Source: Sipunculus nudus (Eukaryota > Annelida > Sipuncula > Golfingiida > Sipunculidae). From it: a DNA stretch of 64,000 bases. Positions 1-12,256 of the stretch are shown piece after piece. The notes under the pieces are model-generated. The model had not been told where the DNA came from, did no database searches, and saw only the letters and a program-made list of their open reading frames with translations. Position 1 is the first letter of the stretch. The number at the start of each line of letters is the position of its first letter. The stretch is from the NCBI GenBank assembly GCA_026874595.1, contig CM049308.1, positions 26,712,367-26,776,366 of the forward strand. The letters are read 5' to 3'. Made by a program: the position numbers and the translations under genes.

Positions 1-203
1 ATGAAGCCCTGTAAATCATAGAATAATGGACATGAGCCAAAGTATAATAATAAATATTAATTTATTAACTGAACTTAATTGCTATAAAAACATTCAAATG
101 AGCATAAACAAAATTTTATAAGCATGTTAAAACAAGCCAATTAGTTATAAATCACATTTGCAGTGTGTAATTAATGAAACCATTTAATGATGCAATAGGG
201 AAA
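1..203. other. AT-rich edge, nothing recognised
   Basis: No open frame or repeat I can assign. Confidence 0.4.
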
Positions 204-480
204 CAAGTGACCCATGGGTCATGATGCTCAGCTGCCAAGCATGACCTGCAACATCATGGGCTGAGATTCACAACTTCCAGCCAAATTTTTTAAGAACCTC
301 TTTGCCAGTTTTGTTTAAACTATCTATGATGACAGAAATATAGGTTACATATGTCTGGTTAAAACATAGTGACTTGATGGTCTGATGCAAAATGTATGGT
401 TGTTGAGCTATCAGGAACTAATCCCATCTTGCTTGATATCTGTCAGTCTCAAAAGGAACACCACACAAGGCCAAATATAA
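204..480 (-). mobile_element. Helentron-like 3'-end fragment
   Basis: Begins with CAAGTGACCCATGGGTCATG, the reverse complement of the family 3' end (palindrome ACCCATGGGT, then CACTTG). The body shares only loose similarity with the complete copies, so its far limit is a guess. Confidence 0.45.
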
Positions 481-498
481 GATCACAATATATATCAA

Positions 499-1818
499 CA
501 AGTGACCTAGGGGTCTCGATGCTCAGATGACTAAAAAAAACATTCACAAAAGGAATTTTATCAATGCCAAATTTTGTAGGTGGTTTCCCCATTCAACTTA
601 AGCATAGCTCAGAGGATATGGGTAACCAAGACCTAATTTTAGGTTTCTAAGGAGATTTTTCATGGACCTCCCTGGATGTCAAGGAAGAAGACAAGTGCAA
701 CAGTTAAGATTTGTGTCCAGTTAACAAACAACCATATCTTTGAAGGTCTCAAAAATAGAGAAAAAAATGTGTAAAAAATCCAGGTGGTGCCACCAGTCTA
801 CAGGAACTAATGAAACACTCCATGATGAATATGCATGCAAAGAGTCATTGTGATCAATGCATAAGTTGTTCAGATACTGGAGCTTTTGTAAAAGAAAATT
901 AATTATTCTTGGCAGAACTTCTGAGCCCCATAGCTTAAAAGGATATGCATAACAGAGACCTAATTTAAAGATTTCAAGGAGATTTTTCCCAGACCTCTCT
1001 GGATGTCAAGATAGATGATTCTAAGCACAATGGTTACAATTTGTGCCCTCTTAACAGACAGTCACATCTTTGAAGTTCTCAAAAATAGAGAAAAATGTGC
1101 AAAAATTCTGAAATATCCAGATTATGCCACTAGTCTGCAGGAAATGATGAAACACTAAATGATCAATATGCATGCAAAAAATCATGCTGATCAATGCATT
1201 AGTGATTCAGATACTGGAACTTTTGTATCAAAGTTTTAAGAGACCTAATTTCAGGTTTCTACAGAGATTTTCAAGGGATCTCCCTGGATGTGAAGTAAAA
1301 AGATTCTTGGTCAAGTGGTTATGATTTGTGTCTGGTTAACAGACAACTGCTTGTTTTAAGGTCTCAAAAAAAGAGAAAAAAAATTCATAAAAATTAGGAA
1401 AATCCAGGTGGCGCCACCAGTCCGCAGAAAATAATGATTTATATGCATGCAAAAAATTATTGGGGGGAGGGGGGGGGGGGTTATTTTGAGCTATATAGCT
1501 ATAGGATATGGGTAACAGAGACCTGATTTCAGGTTTCCAAAGGGATTTTTTTATGGACCTCCCTGGATGTCAAGTAAGAAGAATCTAGGTCTTGCCGTAA
1601 CGATTTGTGCCTGTTTAATGGACAGACAGACGGACGCAGACAGACAGTCGGACGGACAAAGAGTGATTGCTCTTGACCTTGCTGCATATTCACTTAAAAG
1701 TTTCTAGTGTCAGTGATTATGATTGGTTCCTTGCTAACAGACAGACAGACAGACAACTGGATGGCCGACAGACAAAGCTCTATACTTTGATCAATTGACT
1801 TTCAATCAGCTGAGCTAA
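499..1818 (-). mobile_element. Complete Helentron-like element with tandem core
   Basis: Read on the minus strand it starts TAGCTCAGCTGATTGAAAG (hairpin), followed by GACAGACAGAC-type microsatellites (about 1737-1758 and 1618-1660). Then come about four related units of roughly 280-330 bp, each with a GGA(C/T)(C/T)TCC(C/A)TGGATGT-like block (near 660, 1000, 1275, 1555). It ends in the CACTTG terminus with a degraded palindrome. No coding capacity. A non-autonomous Helitron/Helentron (HINE-like) is inferred from this architecture. Confidence 0.6.
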
Positions 1819-2860
1819 CAAAAATCTATTAGTATTACTTGATCAAATGATACTGAATTTCACAGTGACAACTAAGTGACCATAAACAAGCAGCTAGTCT
1901 GCCACTTTCTAATAAATCATGTACATGTATTAAGTCTTTAATTTTTGCATATTTTATGGTAAGCTATAGATTGAAAGTGGCAAAGGCATTAAGTCACTTG
2001 ACATTTTCCTTGGCCATTCTGGTTGAACTTTAGTTTTTGGCTCAAGGTTATATAAGGCTCATGGGCCCTGATTTAGGGTATATTCAGCTAGTAATAATAA
2101 TTACAATAACAAATAAAGTTAATAAAGATAATCAATGATACTTTCTGTAAAGCTCTACGCATCTTGTATAGTGAAGAAGAAAAGCAAAACCTGATTGAAA
2201 CCATGACATAACTAAAACCATAAACACTGACTGATTCATGAAGAGATTAACACAAAGGAGCACCACACAATAGCAACAACTGGATAAATTATCCCATTAG
2301 TCTGTATTCTGAATCATGCAGTTAATTACAGGCTGCCAGCACAATGTCTAAGGATGCACCTTCACTGTAATCAATATAAGTATACTGGTCCAGTATAACT
2401 GTATTGTTCCCTCCACAGGCGCCTGCAGCAGTTCCAAGAAATCTGATGTTAGGGCTCTAAGGCTACACCAAAAAATATTTGGTTTGTGAAAGGGTACCAA
2501 TCAATTTTTTATTTTTATTTTTCAAAGTGTTTTTTATAGGTTTTTCAAATATGAAAATTTGTGTTGTATATTTGCTTTTTTGCATGGCTTCCATTACACA
2601 TTATTTCAGCTATTTAGAAAAATTACATAATTTTCTTGTTTATTTTTCTGTATTCACCCTTTTCAAGCATATGTTAAACAAGGCCAACGGGCCTAATGCG
2701 AACCTGTGCATTGGGAAATACACCAGGTATAATGCTTCAATGCTGGACCATTACTTTTCATGTATATGAACAATGCAAGTACTAAACATTTTGAATAAGA
2801 AACAATTACACAAACATCACTGCTGAAATTCTGGCATGGATGCACACAACACAAAAACGA
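1819..2860. other. AT-rich intergenic DNA, nothing recognised
   Basis: One 96-codon open frame (2479-2769) has Phe/Leu-rich composition, no domain and no splice context; I do not call it a gene. Confidence 0.4.
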
Positions 2861-3230
2861 TTGTAGCTGGCACCACCAGTCTTGTATACAATGAAGCTAT
2901 CAGAGATATACACATGCCAATTTTCAGACTGATATATCAAACCACTCCTGAGAAAAAAGCAGGGACACACATTGTGCAAAAATTATTGTAGGTGGCACCA
3001 CCAGTCTTGTATACAACAAAGCTATTTGATATGTATAAATATGCCCAATTTCAGGCTGATATATCCAATTCCTCTGTAGAAATAAGCAGGCACATACACT
3101 GTGCAAAAGTCAATGTACGTGGCACCATCTGTCTTGTAAATGAGAATACCATCAAAGACGCACAGACAGGTCAAAATATTAGGCCAATACATCAAACTTC
3201 CCAAAAGTTTGATGCACTGGGCTGACAAGG
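2860..3230. repeat. Tandem repeat, about 125 bp x 3
   Basis: GTGGCACCACCAGTCTTGTA-type blocks recur near 2868, 2994 and 3119 with similar intervening text (GATATATC, GTGCAAAA). Units are diverged. The GGCACCACCAGTC phrase is shared with the Helentron-like element at 499-1818, so this may be a relic of that family. Confidence 0.6.
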
Positions 3231-3284
3231 CTTAGGTGAGTAAGGCAGTTGCCCCCAAGTGACCTGTGACAAATTGCTGCCTCA

Positions 3285-3545
3285 AGCTACTGCACTGAGT
3301 GAACTCTTTACCTGCCCCTGGCTAGACTGAGTGAACTTTTGACCTGTACCTGGCTGCACTGAGTGAACTCTTGACCTGTTGCATAATCTGACACAATTGG
3401 TAGTCTGCCAAAGCTATAAATAGATTCAGGCTGAACTTTGGTGCCAAATATGATGCAGTGAGCAGTTTGCCAAAGCTATAAATAGAATGCAGCTACTGCA
3501 ATGAGTGAACTCTTGACCTATACCTGGTTGCACTTCTTCCAATCC
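3285..3545. repeat. Short degenerate tandem repeats
   Basis: ACTGAGTGAACTCTTGACCT-like phrases recur about five times, and GCCAAAGCTATAAATAGA occurs twice (about 3408 and 3470). Confidence 0.55.
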
Positions 3546-4089
3546 TGGCACTGTGCCAAAACTATTTATAGAGCTGACATCATCTTGGTTAATGGCCAAC
3601 ATCGAGGATTGCCAGTGGTACCTAAACCAAGTGCTGCCATCTGAACACAAAAGTGGTCCCTACTTGAAATAACTTTGAAATTGATTTTCCCAATACAAAA
3701 TGCTTTTCAGCTGACTTTTTATAAAAAAGACATAAGGAATATATGTAAAATTATTACAGATGCATACTGAATGCAAAATTAAAATACAGATATAACTCAT
3801 TGATGGCAAATTCTTGAATTAAGATGAGTAGGGATACCAATAATTTATAATCCATGTACAGTTGTCTTTATATAGCCACAGAGAGCTTAATATCCATGAT
3901 TGTAACATTGCCTGGTATGATGAATAACTTAAATCATAAACCTAAATTTTTTAAAAGCTTTAAAAAAAACTTTCTTGTCAATATTAACCAAAGATAACCT
4001 TAAATCTAAATGTCTTGTGGCATGATGTAATAGATGCTGATAAACTGGTGCCAGGCTAGATGTAACAGCATCACACAGCTAACATATAT

Positions 4090-5128
4090 GGTAAAATAAC
4101 TCAATTCAATCTCCATAATTCAGCCAAAAATCATTCATGTGGAACCATTAATGACAATTATTATTAAGAATTATTATAGGAATTATTCTTGTAAAATATT
4201 TAACAAACTGGCTTCATTGGCATCAGTCAAAAAACATTTCGCAGGTTTATAACTCAAATAGGACGATACAGCAAACTGGCTAAGTTCAGCTTCCCGTAAC
4301 TCAGCCAAAAAGCACTGAACCAAAACTATTTGAACAAACTTGAATTATCAACATCTGAGGATAATTAATGTGTGAGATTTAAGAATTTGGCCCAGTGGTT
4401 TTTGAGAAGAAGATCTATGTAGCCACTGAGCTAAAATGGGCTGTTATCGCATATGACTAAATTCAGCTTCCCATAACTTAGCCCAAAGTCACTGAAAAGA
4501 GACCATTTGAACAAACTTCAGAAAGCACTACCCTAGGATCATATCTGTGTGAAATTAAACATTTTGGCCATATGGTTTTAGAGAAGAAGTTTTTTGTAGC
4601 CCTCAGTGTGATACAGGCACTGATGACCCTGTATAAAAAAGGCCAATACAGGTGGCGCCACCAATACCTCAATTCCAGATATGACCTATGTGACCAACAT
4701 TGGCATAAAATTTGGTGATGATAGCTACAGCTGTTTCTGGGATTTAAATTTTAATATGCTTTTTTGCACAATTAACAAAGTTCAACCTCCTGTATCTCGG
4801 CCAAAAATCTCCCAACTAAAACCATTCAAACAAACTTGAGAAAGATTGTTCCAGGGATCATTTCTGTGAAATATTGCACAATTTGGCTGGACAATTTCGG
4901 AGAAGAAGATTTTTAAAGCTTTTTTAGCTTTTCCCCCAAAAAATCTAAGAAAATGCAGTTAGAAAAAAAAAAAACAAAATCCGATATAGTTTTTTGGATG
5001 ACTGATTATTTGCAAAAAAATTGGTGATGCTAGCTCCTGTCTTTTTGAGATAGCTATGGTTAACGTACAGATGACGCACGATGGACGATGCCGCACCATC
5101 GCATAAGCTCACAGGTTCGCTAAAAAAA
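4090..5128 (-). mobile_element. Diverged Helentron-like element with tandem core
   Basis: ATTCAGCTTCCCATAACTCA-like blocks followed by ACCATTTGAACAAACTT recur near 4097, 4277, 4459 and 4777. The right end (5068-5128), read on the minus strand, is TAGCGAACCTGTGAGCTTAT followed by a CGTCCATCGTGCGTC segment, similar in layout to the hairpin-plus-microsatellite heads of the 499-1818 family. The classification is inference. Confidence 0.45.
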
Positions 5129-5904
5129 TGAAATCTGTGTTAGCAAGTTGAAGTTACTCCTATAATTCTGCCAAACCTAGCCGTTAGGGTTTAATTCCAG
5201 GCTTTTTCAATGAAATTTTCAAATATAGCTAAATTCAAACACTTGAACAGTCTTACAAAGAGATAAAACTACAAGGGTTTTCATAGATATTTAAGGGTGT
5301 GGGACCCCTGTGCTGAGCTAAGACTCCAGTTTTCATGGACCAATCAAAACTGTGCACCATATGCTCACAGATAATGTTATCTTATAATATCTATCATGTT
5401 TTTCTTTTTCTTTTAGTTTTCTTCAGATATTTGACTTAAATGATTTATTCCAGCACACCTGAAACAGCTACACAATATCGCTTGGGATCATGTTAAGAAA
5501 TTAGTAAAAATTATTAAAAGTTTGATTTTACCATTGATTTAAATTTTAAATTAACAAAAATAATGTACCGTATACCGACATTTCAACAATAATAAAATTG
5601 CATATTAGAACAAGTTTTAAAAATCCAATATAGAGAACATAGAAAAATGAAACATTCTGAACCACAGATGGATTAAAAATATCAATTTGGAGTTAAAAAA
5701 TAAAAAAATATTGTAAAGTTTTCACATACCATGATTGTATTAAAAGAATATTTAAAGCTTTCAAATTGTGTATTATATGTCACAGAGCAAGAGTTTAAGT
5801 AATATACTAAGGAAAACAGAAACACTATGTAGCAGCCAACTCTAAGAAAATTCCCTGACCATTCCCTTTTTTTTTTTTGTTACCCAAGCATGATTCAACA
5901 CAAC
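5129..5904. other. AT-rich intergenic DNA, nothing recognised
   Basis: No supported gene or repeat. Confidence 0.4.
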
Positions 5905-6370
5905 CATTTTTCAAATTCAAGTCAAAGTCCTTGAGGTTGGAGTCCAAGTCCACTCCTTCAAGTGTGAGTACTTTTTGAAACCTGAGTCCAAGTCTGAGTC
6001 GAGTCAAATACAAATACCTGTATTGGCAATTCAAATTAATATTTCAGATTATCATGTAAATTTTTATGTTAGTTCACATATGTTTTTACTACATAATGCT
6101 TTATAACATTTATAACTCTGAATGGTGTGCAAAGCTTGGTATATATAGTGACATTATTTTGAAATATTCTGTTAGTAGTTTTCACAAGTCTTAAAAATAT
6201 GTGACAGAGTTGTTTTCCATTAGACATAAGATGGACTCAGCCTGATTTCTCGAGTCCTTACCTCCGAGTACAAACCTGAGTCCTGGACCCCTGAGTCCAA
6301 GTCTGTGTCAGAGTCCCTAAAAAAGTCTGGACTCGGAGTCCAAATCTGGACTCAGGTCCTACATCACTGT
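5905..6370 (-). repeat. GGACTC-rich repeat, copy 1 (inverted to copy 2)
   Basis: Two blocks of GGACTCGAGTCC-like imperfect palindromes (about 5905-6015 and 6230-6370) separated by AT-rich sequence. The right end CCTACATCACTG is the reverse complement of the left end of copy 2 at 8194. No ORF; class unknown. Confidence 0.7.
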
Positions 6371-7745
6371 CATTTTTGTACCCTTCCTGCATGTTCTGAA
6401 ATGTTCACATATCTGGTAAATTATTAAAAACATAAATGATACAGCACCCCCACAACATAAAATTATCCAATGTTCACTTAAAATGCATCACTAAGCCCAT
6501 CCTTGCAAAATTTTGTGTAGCAGCATTTTATTGTGATTTTAAAAAAAATTGCATAAATCTGCATGTATTTGCATAAATCTGCATAATTGATGAATTTCAA
6601 ATTCTGTGTAGAAGCAAAAACAAAATTGGTCCAGAAACAAAGGAGAAGCAGCGCATTTTTGTGAATTTGAAAAAAAATTGCACAAATTAGCAAAATTTAT
6701 AAATTTGAATATGCTGTGTAGAACTTAAAATATAGCCTATGTCAAACATAACAAAATCATAAGTAGTTAAGAAATAAAAGAGAGGAAACATTTTGAAAAT
6801 TGTGGACAGATACTGGATGGACAACAGATATCGCATTGTGCCTACAGCCAATTGAGCTAAAAACTTAAATAAAAAATTTGCCTGCTGGTTCTAGATTTTT
6901 AAAAATCAAGTCCTAAGGTCCACAAAACAATTTATTTTTGATTTGGCCTAAACAAAAAGTGAGACTGTCTTTTGTTAACATGTAGGCCACTACCACACTA
7001 CCAATAATCCTGTAAAACAAAGGCACCTCTCTCTTTCTCAGGAACACCCTTTTTTCATCCATCGCTTTCCTCCAAAGTCATTACCCTACAGATAAATGCC
7101 TGTGTCAGCTGGTGTTGACCTAACATTGGACATGTGTTTTTCATAAATGGCTTAACAAGCCCTGATTTATCACTTACTTTGTTCTGAAGTTGTTTTTTTT
7201 TTTAAGTTTAGGACCAGGCATGGGTTGTAGGTGCCATAGCACCATTTCAGCTCTCTGACATTAGAGAGCCTACAACCAGCTTACTGGCTGTCAGAGTGCT
7301 GCTTCAAACATCCTTAAGCAAGGAATGCACTTTAAGGGCTAAAAGGATCTAAATATTTTCATCATTTTTGACAACACCTCATGGTCTACAAGTATGCTGT
7401 CACTTGACATAAACCAAACCACTAGTTAGCTTTTTTAGTATACTTTCTAAGAACACCTAACTTTAGCAAGGAAAATTCTGTTTTAACTCAGCATATTGGT
7501 ACATCTGTCTGCATGTTTGTTAAATTTCTGCTAATCATCATTTATGTTAAGCATAATCATTTTTTTTTAAATCTAAATATTCCAGTCAAAATATTTAATT
7601 GCTCAATTACATGTTTTTGATAAAGCTGGTACATGTTATACTGTGGTCTGCTTTTTGTTTGCAACATGCTTTATGTTTTCAACAGTTTAAAAATTGCAAT
7701 ATTCAAAATGGGAAATTATCATGGAAATAAAACTTTTATGGATAA
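6371..7745. other. AT-rich intergenic DNA
   Basis: Contains a locally repeated phrase (GCATAAATCTGCAT, near 6551-6587). No gene is supported. Confidence 0.4.
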
Positions 7746-8037
7746 GGCCAAAAAAATAAAAAGGTATGGTTCTCAGGCACTTTTTTTTTTCAGAAATCAC
7801 TGTGGGGGGGGGGGGGTATTTTATTTTTTAACTTTTTCTGTATGTTTGGATAAAAAATGTCATATGATCAGGGAAAAGCATGAAAATAACAGTTCTTTTT
7901 TGCTAAACAGGTAATAGCACTACATAACAAAGGAAATTGTATCAAAACTGTATTTTTTCATCTTCTTGAAAGATGAAAATCATAATAAAAATGTTTGATT
8001 GGGGGGGGGGGGGTTAAATTGAAGCGGGCGGTGCCTG
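7746..8037 (+). mobile_element. Harbinger-like MITE, copy 1 (3' end degraded)
   Basis: Starts GGCCAAAAAAATAAAAAGG after a TAA flank and contains TATGGTTCTCAGGCAC, as in the copies at 13826 and 47140. The 3' inverted repeat is recognisable only as GGTGCCTGA. Two poly-G runs (7804-7816, 8001-8013) are internal. Confidence 0.6.
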
Positions 8038-8193
8038 ATACATTCTGGTGAACTTTTATGTATACTGTATTCTAATTGACACCTCCTGTACATATGACCT
8101 ATCTATGGCTGTAGCATTACAAGGCAAAAGATTAAATAATTAAGTTTAAAACAACTCTTTTATGTTATCCATAAATTAAATATTGATATCATT

Positions 8194-8660
8194 CAGTGAT
8201 GTAGGACTCGAGTCCAGACTTGTTTTCGAGTCTGGACTCGAGTCCACTTTTTTAATGACTTGGACTTGAGGGTCCAGCACTCAGACTTTGACTCGGAGGT
8301 AAGGACTCTAGAAATAGGGCTGAGTCCATCTCGTGTCCAGTAGAAAAGAAAAACCTCTGTCACATATTACATTACGTTTGTGCACATGGGTGAACTATTA
8401 ATAGAATATTACAAAAATAAGACTATACATGCCTAGATTTAGCTCTGCTTAAAGGCAAGCATGATTAAACATTCAAGTAAAGGGCACTTGCAAAATAACA
8501 TAAAATTTGCATGATTGTCTCAAAAATCTTTTTTACCTTTCCTTTAATAAGGAGATTTGTATTGGACTCAGACTTCCAAATGACTCGGACTTGAAGAAGG
8601 TGGCCGGACTTGGACTCAAACCTCAAGGACTCGGACTTGCACTCAGACTTGGATGGTATG
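8194..8660 (+). repeat. GGACTC-rich repeat, copy 2
   Basis: Starts CAGTGATGTAGGACTCGAGT. Two blocks dense in GGACTCGAGTCC/GACTTGGACT (8194-8340 and 8563-8660), matching copy 1 in inverted orientation 1.8 kb away and with nearly the same length (about 466 bp). Confidence 0.7.
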
Positions 8661-10514
8661 GACTTTACTACATTACTGGTATTATACATAAAGAAAGATC
8701 TTCTGTATTAAATATATTTAATAAACAAGCATTTCTTTGGGTCTTTGTCTGAGTGTTAAGATATTGGGTGAAAAAAGTAAAAATCACAAAAAAATAACCC
8801 TGATAACAATCTCAATATCACTTGATGAAACAGACTTGATATGATTAAAGATAGGATATTTTGATATTATGAAAGATAGGTTATATTTTGATATGATTAA
8901 AGATGAACCTGAAAAGCATGAATACTTAAACCTGTAGCTCTGACAAGAATCAAAATATAAAAAAATACATTTTCATTATCTAGTCCAACAAATTGAACAA
9001 GTTCTTATATTTTTCCTTATCTAGACCAAACTGAAAAAAATCCTTAACTTAAACCCAATTCATATGCAGACATTTACTCCAGTGGTTATATATACACATG
9101 TAAATAAATTTATGTATGTAAGTACACCATGTCATGTTAACATATTTGCATATGTGACCACACTTTTATTTGCATATATGAGTAATTGAATGATTTTAGA
9201 AAAAGTATTAAAAAAAGTCTTAATTGCCTGAAAAAAGTATGTAACTTCCAGAAAAGTACAGAGTAGCACCACAGGATTTCTGCCTATTCCAGATCTTTAA
9301 ACATTCACAACACAAATCACCAACATTACCAAGGATCTGGTTTTCAATGCAAAAAAATCCAAACCCACAACAAATGGGAGCTGCAAATCTGATAAACAAA
9401 AAAAAAATTTGTATAGCCTAATTTAGGCCTTCAATTTACAGTATGGTAGGGGCATGTGCACTGGGTTGAGTAGAGGTGTCATCTAATTATCAATGAAACT
9501 GTGATCTATAATTGAAATATGCTTCATCTACACATAAATACTCAGTACAACATTAGAAGCATTCACTTTTTAAAGGATAGGACAATTTTTCGTTAAGAGT
9601 TCAGTATATATCTATGAATGGAATGTTATAAAATACATTTATACTCTTTCACCACCCAAGTCCACCTAATTTTTCAAGATAATCTTTATAAAATGCACTA
9701 AAGCTTACCTTTATTTACCCCTGAGGCAAATCAGACAAATTGCGTGATTATCTAACAGCAAATAATCTCCTGTGTATGGATTCCATATGATTAATTCAGA
9801 AAGAAATATGACTGAACAGATGTATTGTCTTAAGACATATCAGTGATGACCTAAGATGACAGACTAAAACTACATCCAATTGACAATTCATAGTGATGAT
9901 GTCACAGTGGTATTTGTACGTCATATGTTTATCATGTCACTCATACATCCCTCATACATCACACAGATAAACAGATATGGCCACTTGAACTGACACCATC
10001 ATTTTAACACCTCTTTTTAGACAGGTCAACACTGTCCCGGCATTGCAATGTAAATATATTTATTTCATGCTAATTTAAACCATCATAAATCACCACATTA
10101 CTTCCTTGATAAAAGCTAATTTGTAGTGGCAAACAAAATATATTCGAAAGAAATATCGCGAAAAATTGGGTGGACAGGGGTACTGGAACAGAATATAGGA
10201 TCATGCAGGGCAATATATCAACATATTAATTTATATAAAGGTGACTAATTTGATTATCAATTGCTCTGGCAAATATGCAGTATGGGAGTGAAATATTATA
10301 AATAGTACCATCTAAACTGATATAGGAAACTGAAGGTTTCTAAATTATTCATAATTTGTATAGCACAGGAATCACCTGAAATACTGGTATATCAGAATAT
10401 ATAAACCAGGTAAATAAATGTGGAATGGATGCAGTAAAGTTGATACTGTGGCTCAACAGATGTTGCTGTATGGCCTGCTTTTTAATATATTTTGTACAGG
10501 CTTTCTTGACAAAA
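8661..10514. other. AT-rich intergenic DNA, nothing recognised
   Basis: Short internal duplication of a GATAGGTTATATTTTGATAT-like phrase near 8850-8905. No gene supported. Confidence 0.4.
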
Positions 10515-10550
10515 CAAGGGACCCATGGGTCACGGTGCTCAGCTGATTGT
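10515..10550 (-). mobile_element. Helentron-like 3'-end fragment
   Basis: CAAGGGACCCATGGGTCACG followed by GTGCTCAGCTGA: the family 3' end in inverted orientation. The remainder of the element is not recognisable. Confidence 0.5.
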
Positions 10551-11071
10551 GACAGTTATAACTGCATCCCCATTTGTTTTTTGAAGTTGAAATACAAATA
10601 CTATCCTCAGTGCTCAGGAACTAGGGCTCAATGACAGGGGGGCGGGGGAGTTACAACACCTTTGGATATAAATACAGAATATGGAATTAAATACAATGGT
10701 GCTTACAGGGACTGGTGGGAGTTAAAGCACCTCTGCATATATGTAAAGGATAAAATTTTATTTGAATGAAATTACTTTTAAATATTTAAAAACAGGCAGA
10801 GAGATTGAAAACAAAGCAAATAACTTTCCATTAGATAGAATTCTAATAGAATTTCCATTCTACTGAGACAGGAATATAATGAACAAATATTTGCAAAACT
10901 TCAATAATTAGAAAAATTTTTAAGCTTTTACTTTCAAATTTCAGAATTCAACAGATTAATTCAACATGTATCCCTGCTGTGAAAAATAAATTAAATATAC
11001 TTACGGGGAAAAAAACATGCAATGGTCAAATTTGGAGGTACCAATTTTATATTTTAATTAAAAGATATAAT
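10551..11071. other. AT-rich intergenic DNA, nothing recognised
   Basis: No supported feature. Confidence 0.35.
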
Positions 11072-11614
11072 AATTAAAAGATTTTGATCTAATTTTGGGT
11101 ATACAATTAAATTTTGATAAATTAAAGTTATATCACAGAAAAAATTCCCTAGCTTTAACTTTTTTTTGTGTTAAGTGACCAAATATTTTTCCTGATTTTT
11201 TACAAAGTGCAATATGTTTGGGCCTATAACTTTTTTAAATTATAAAATACAAACCTGATTTCTGGCATGTTCACAGGAACTATATAGAGAAATACTTACG
11301 GTAAATATGAGGAAAAACAGATGCTTGGTTTGATATTAGGCAGTCCTGAAGTGTGAAAATAGGTTTTAATAAAAAATTGAGCTTAATTTCTTAAAAGAAA
11401 CAAAGTCGCAAAGACCAAGTTTTCGGCTTGGTAGGAGATCTTGGGGACATCTAACATTATGCCGAATTTTGGATTCCTAGGTCTTACAGTTTCAAAACGT
11501 GCCACATCTACAGACAGATGGACAGACGGATGGACAGACAGATGGACAGACGGATGGACGACGGACAATGGACTACGACTAAAGCTCAGATGTCTTATAG
11601 TCAGATGAGCTAAA
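11072..11614 (-). mobile_element. Helentron-like subfamily A element, left copy
   Basis: On the minus strand it begins with a TAGCTCATCTGACTATAAG head, then a CGTCCATCCGTCTGTCC microsatellite (11513-11560), then a body (GTGGCACGTTTTGAAAC, AAGACCTAGGAATCC, GATGTCCCCAAGATCTCCTA) that recurs at 61623-62160 in the opposite orientation. An antisense open frame over the microsatellite (Val-His-Pro-Ser repeats) is an artefact. Confidence 0.65.
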
Positions 11615-11680
11615 AATATATGAAAATTTATAATGTCATACTGATAATGTTCCTCAACAGACTCAGCCTATTCATATATA

Positions 11681-12256
11681 CAGTAGAACCTCCGATTAAA
11701 GGACACTGACACGACTAGACATTTTGCCATCAATACAGAAGTGCCCTTAGTAGGGAATAATGGTGTGCTGATTAATCGATGATTGGTTGTTTTCTTTCAA
11801 AATTTATTGCATTTTTGCATAATCAATTAAGAACAATATGTATGCACATGCAAAAAATCTAACCCTTTTAGAGATACACGAACACAAAGAAACGAACTGC
11901 ATCAAAACAGAACCTTGTGCAGCCAAGAATTGTCTGACCTCTAGTTGACCATAGATTAAGACGGATTGATGGTTTCACTATGAATACAGATGTACATGTC
12001 AGACCTTTAACTGCGGGTCAATTTTTTAGGTACAAGCAGATTTCAAGGTAATACAGAAAGAACATAAAATAATTGATTAATAATAAATCATTGATCGTTT
12101 GTATTGTTCAATCATCAATTATAATTTTAAAACCAATTCCTACCACTAGTAGGGAGGTTATAGATTTTGGGACCTACTTTAAATGGACTGCCCATAAGTG
12201 GTCGTAAATAGGGAGGTGCCCTTAGTACAGTGGTGCCTGTTAGGGGAGGTACCACT
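11681..12256. mobile_element. pogo/Tigger-like short DNA element, interrupted
   Basis: Flanked by TA on both sides (11679-11680, 12257-12258). The left end CAGTAGAACCTCCGATTAAA is matched imperfectly by the right end read in reverse (AGTGGTACCTCCCCTAACAG). Without the nested hAT-like insert the element is about 177 bp. TIR type and TA flank suggest pogo/Tigger; this is inference. Confidence 0.5.
11758..12148 (+). mobile_element. hAT-like MITE nested in the pogo-like element
   Basis: 391 bp, no ORF. Ends TAATGGTGTGC and CCTACCACTA form short inverted repeats. Flanked by an 8-bp duplication GTAGGGAA/GTAGGGAG (11750-11757, 12149-12156; 7 of 8 match), the hAT hallmark. A second copy lies at 46858-47596 in the opposite orientation. 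Confidence 0.68.
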
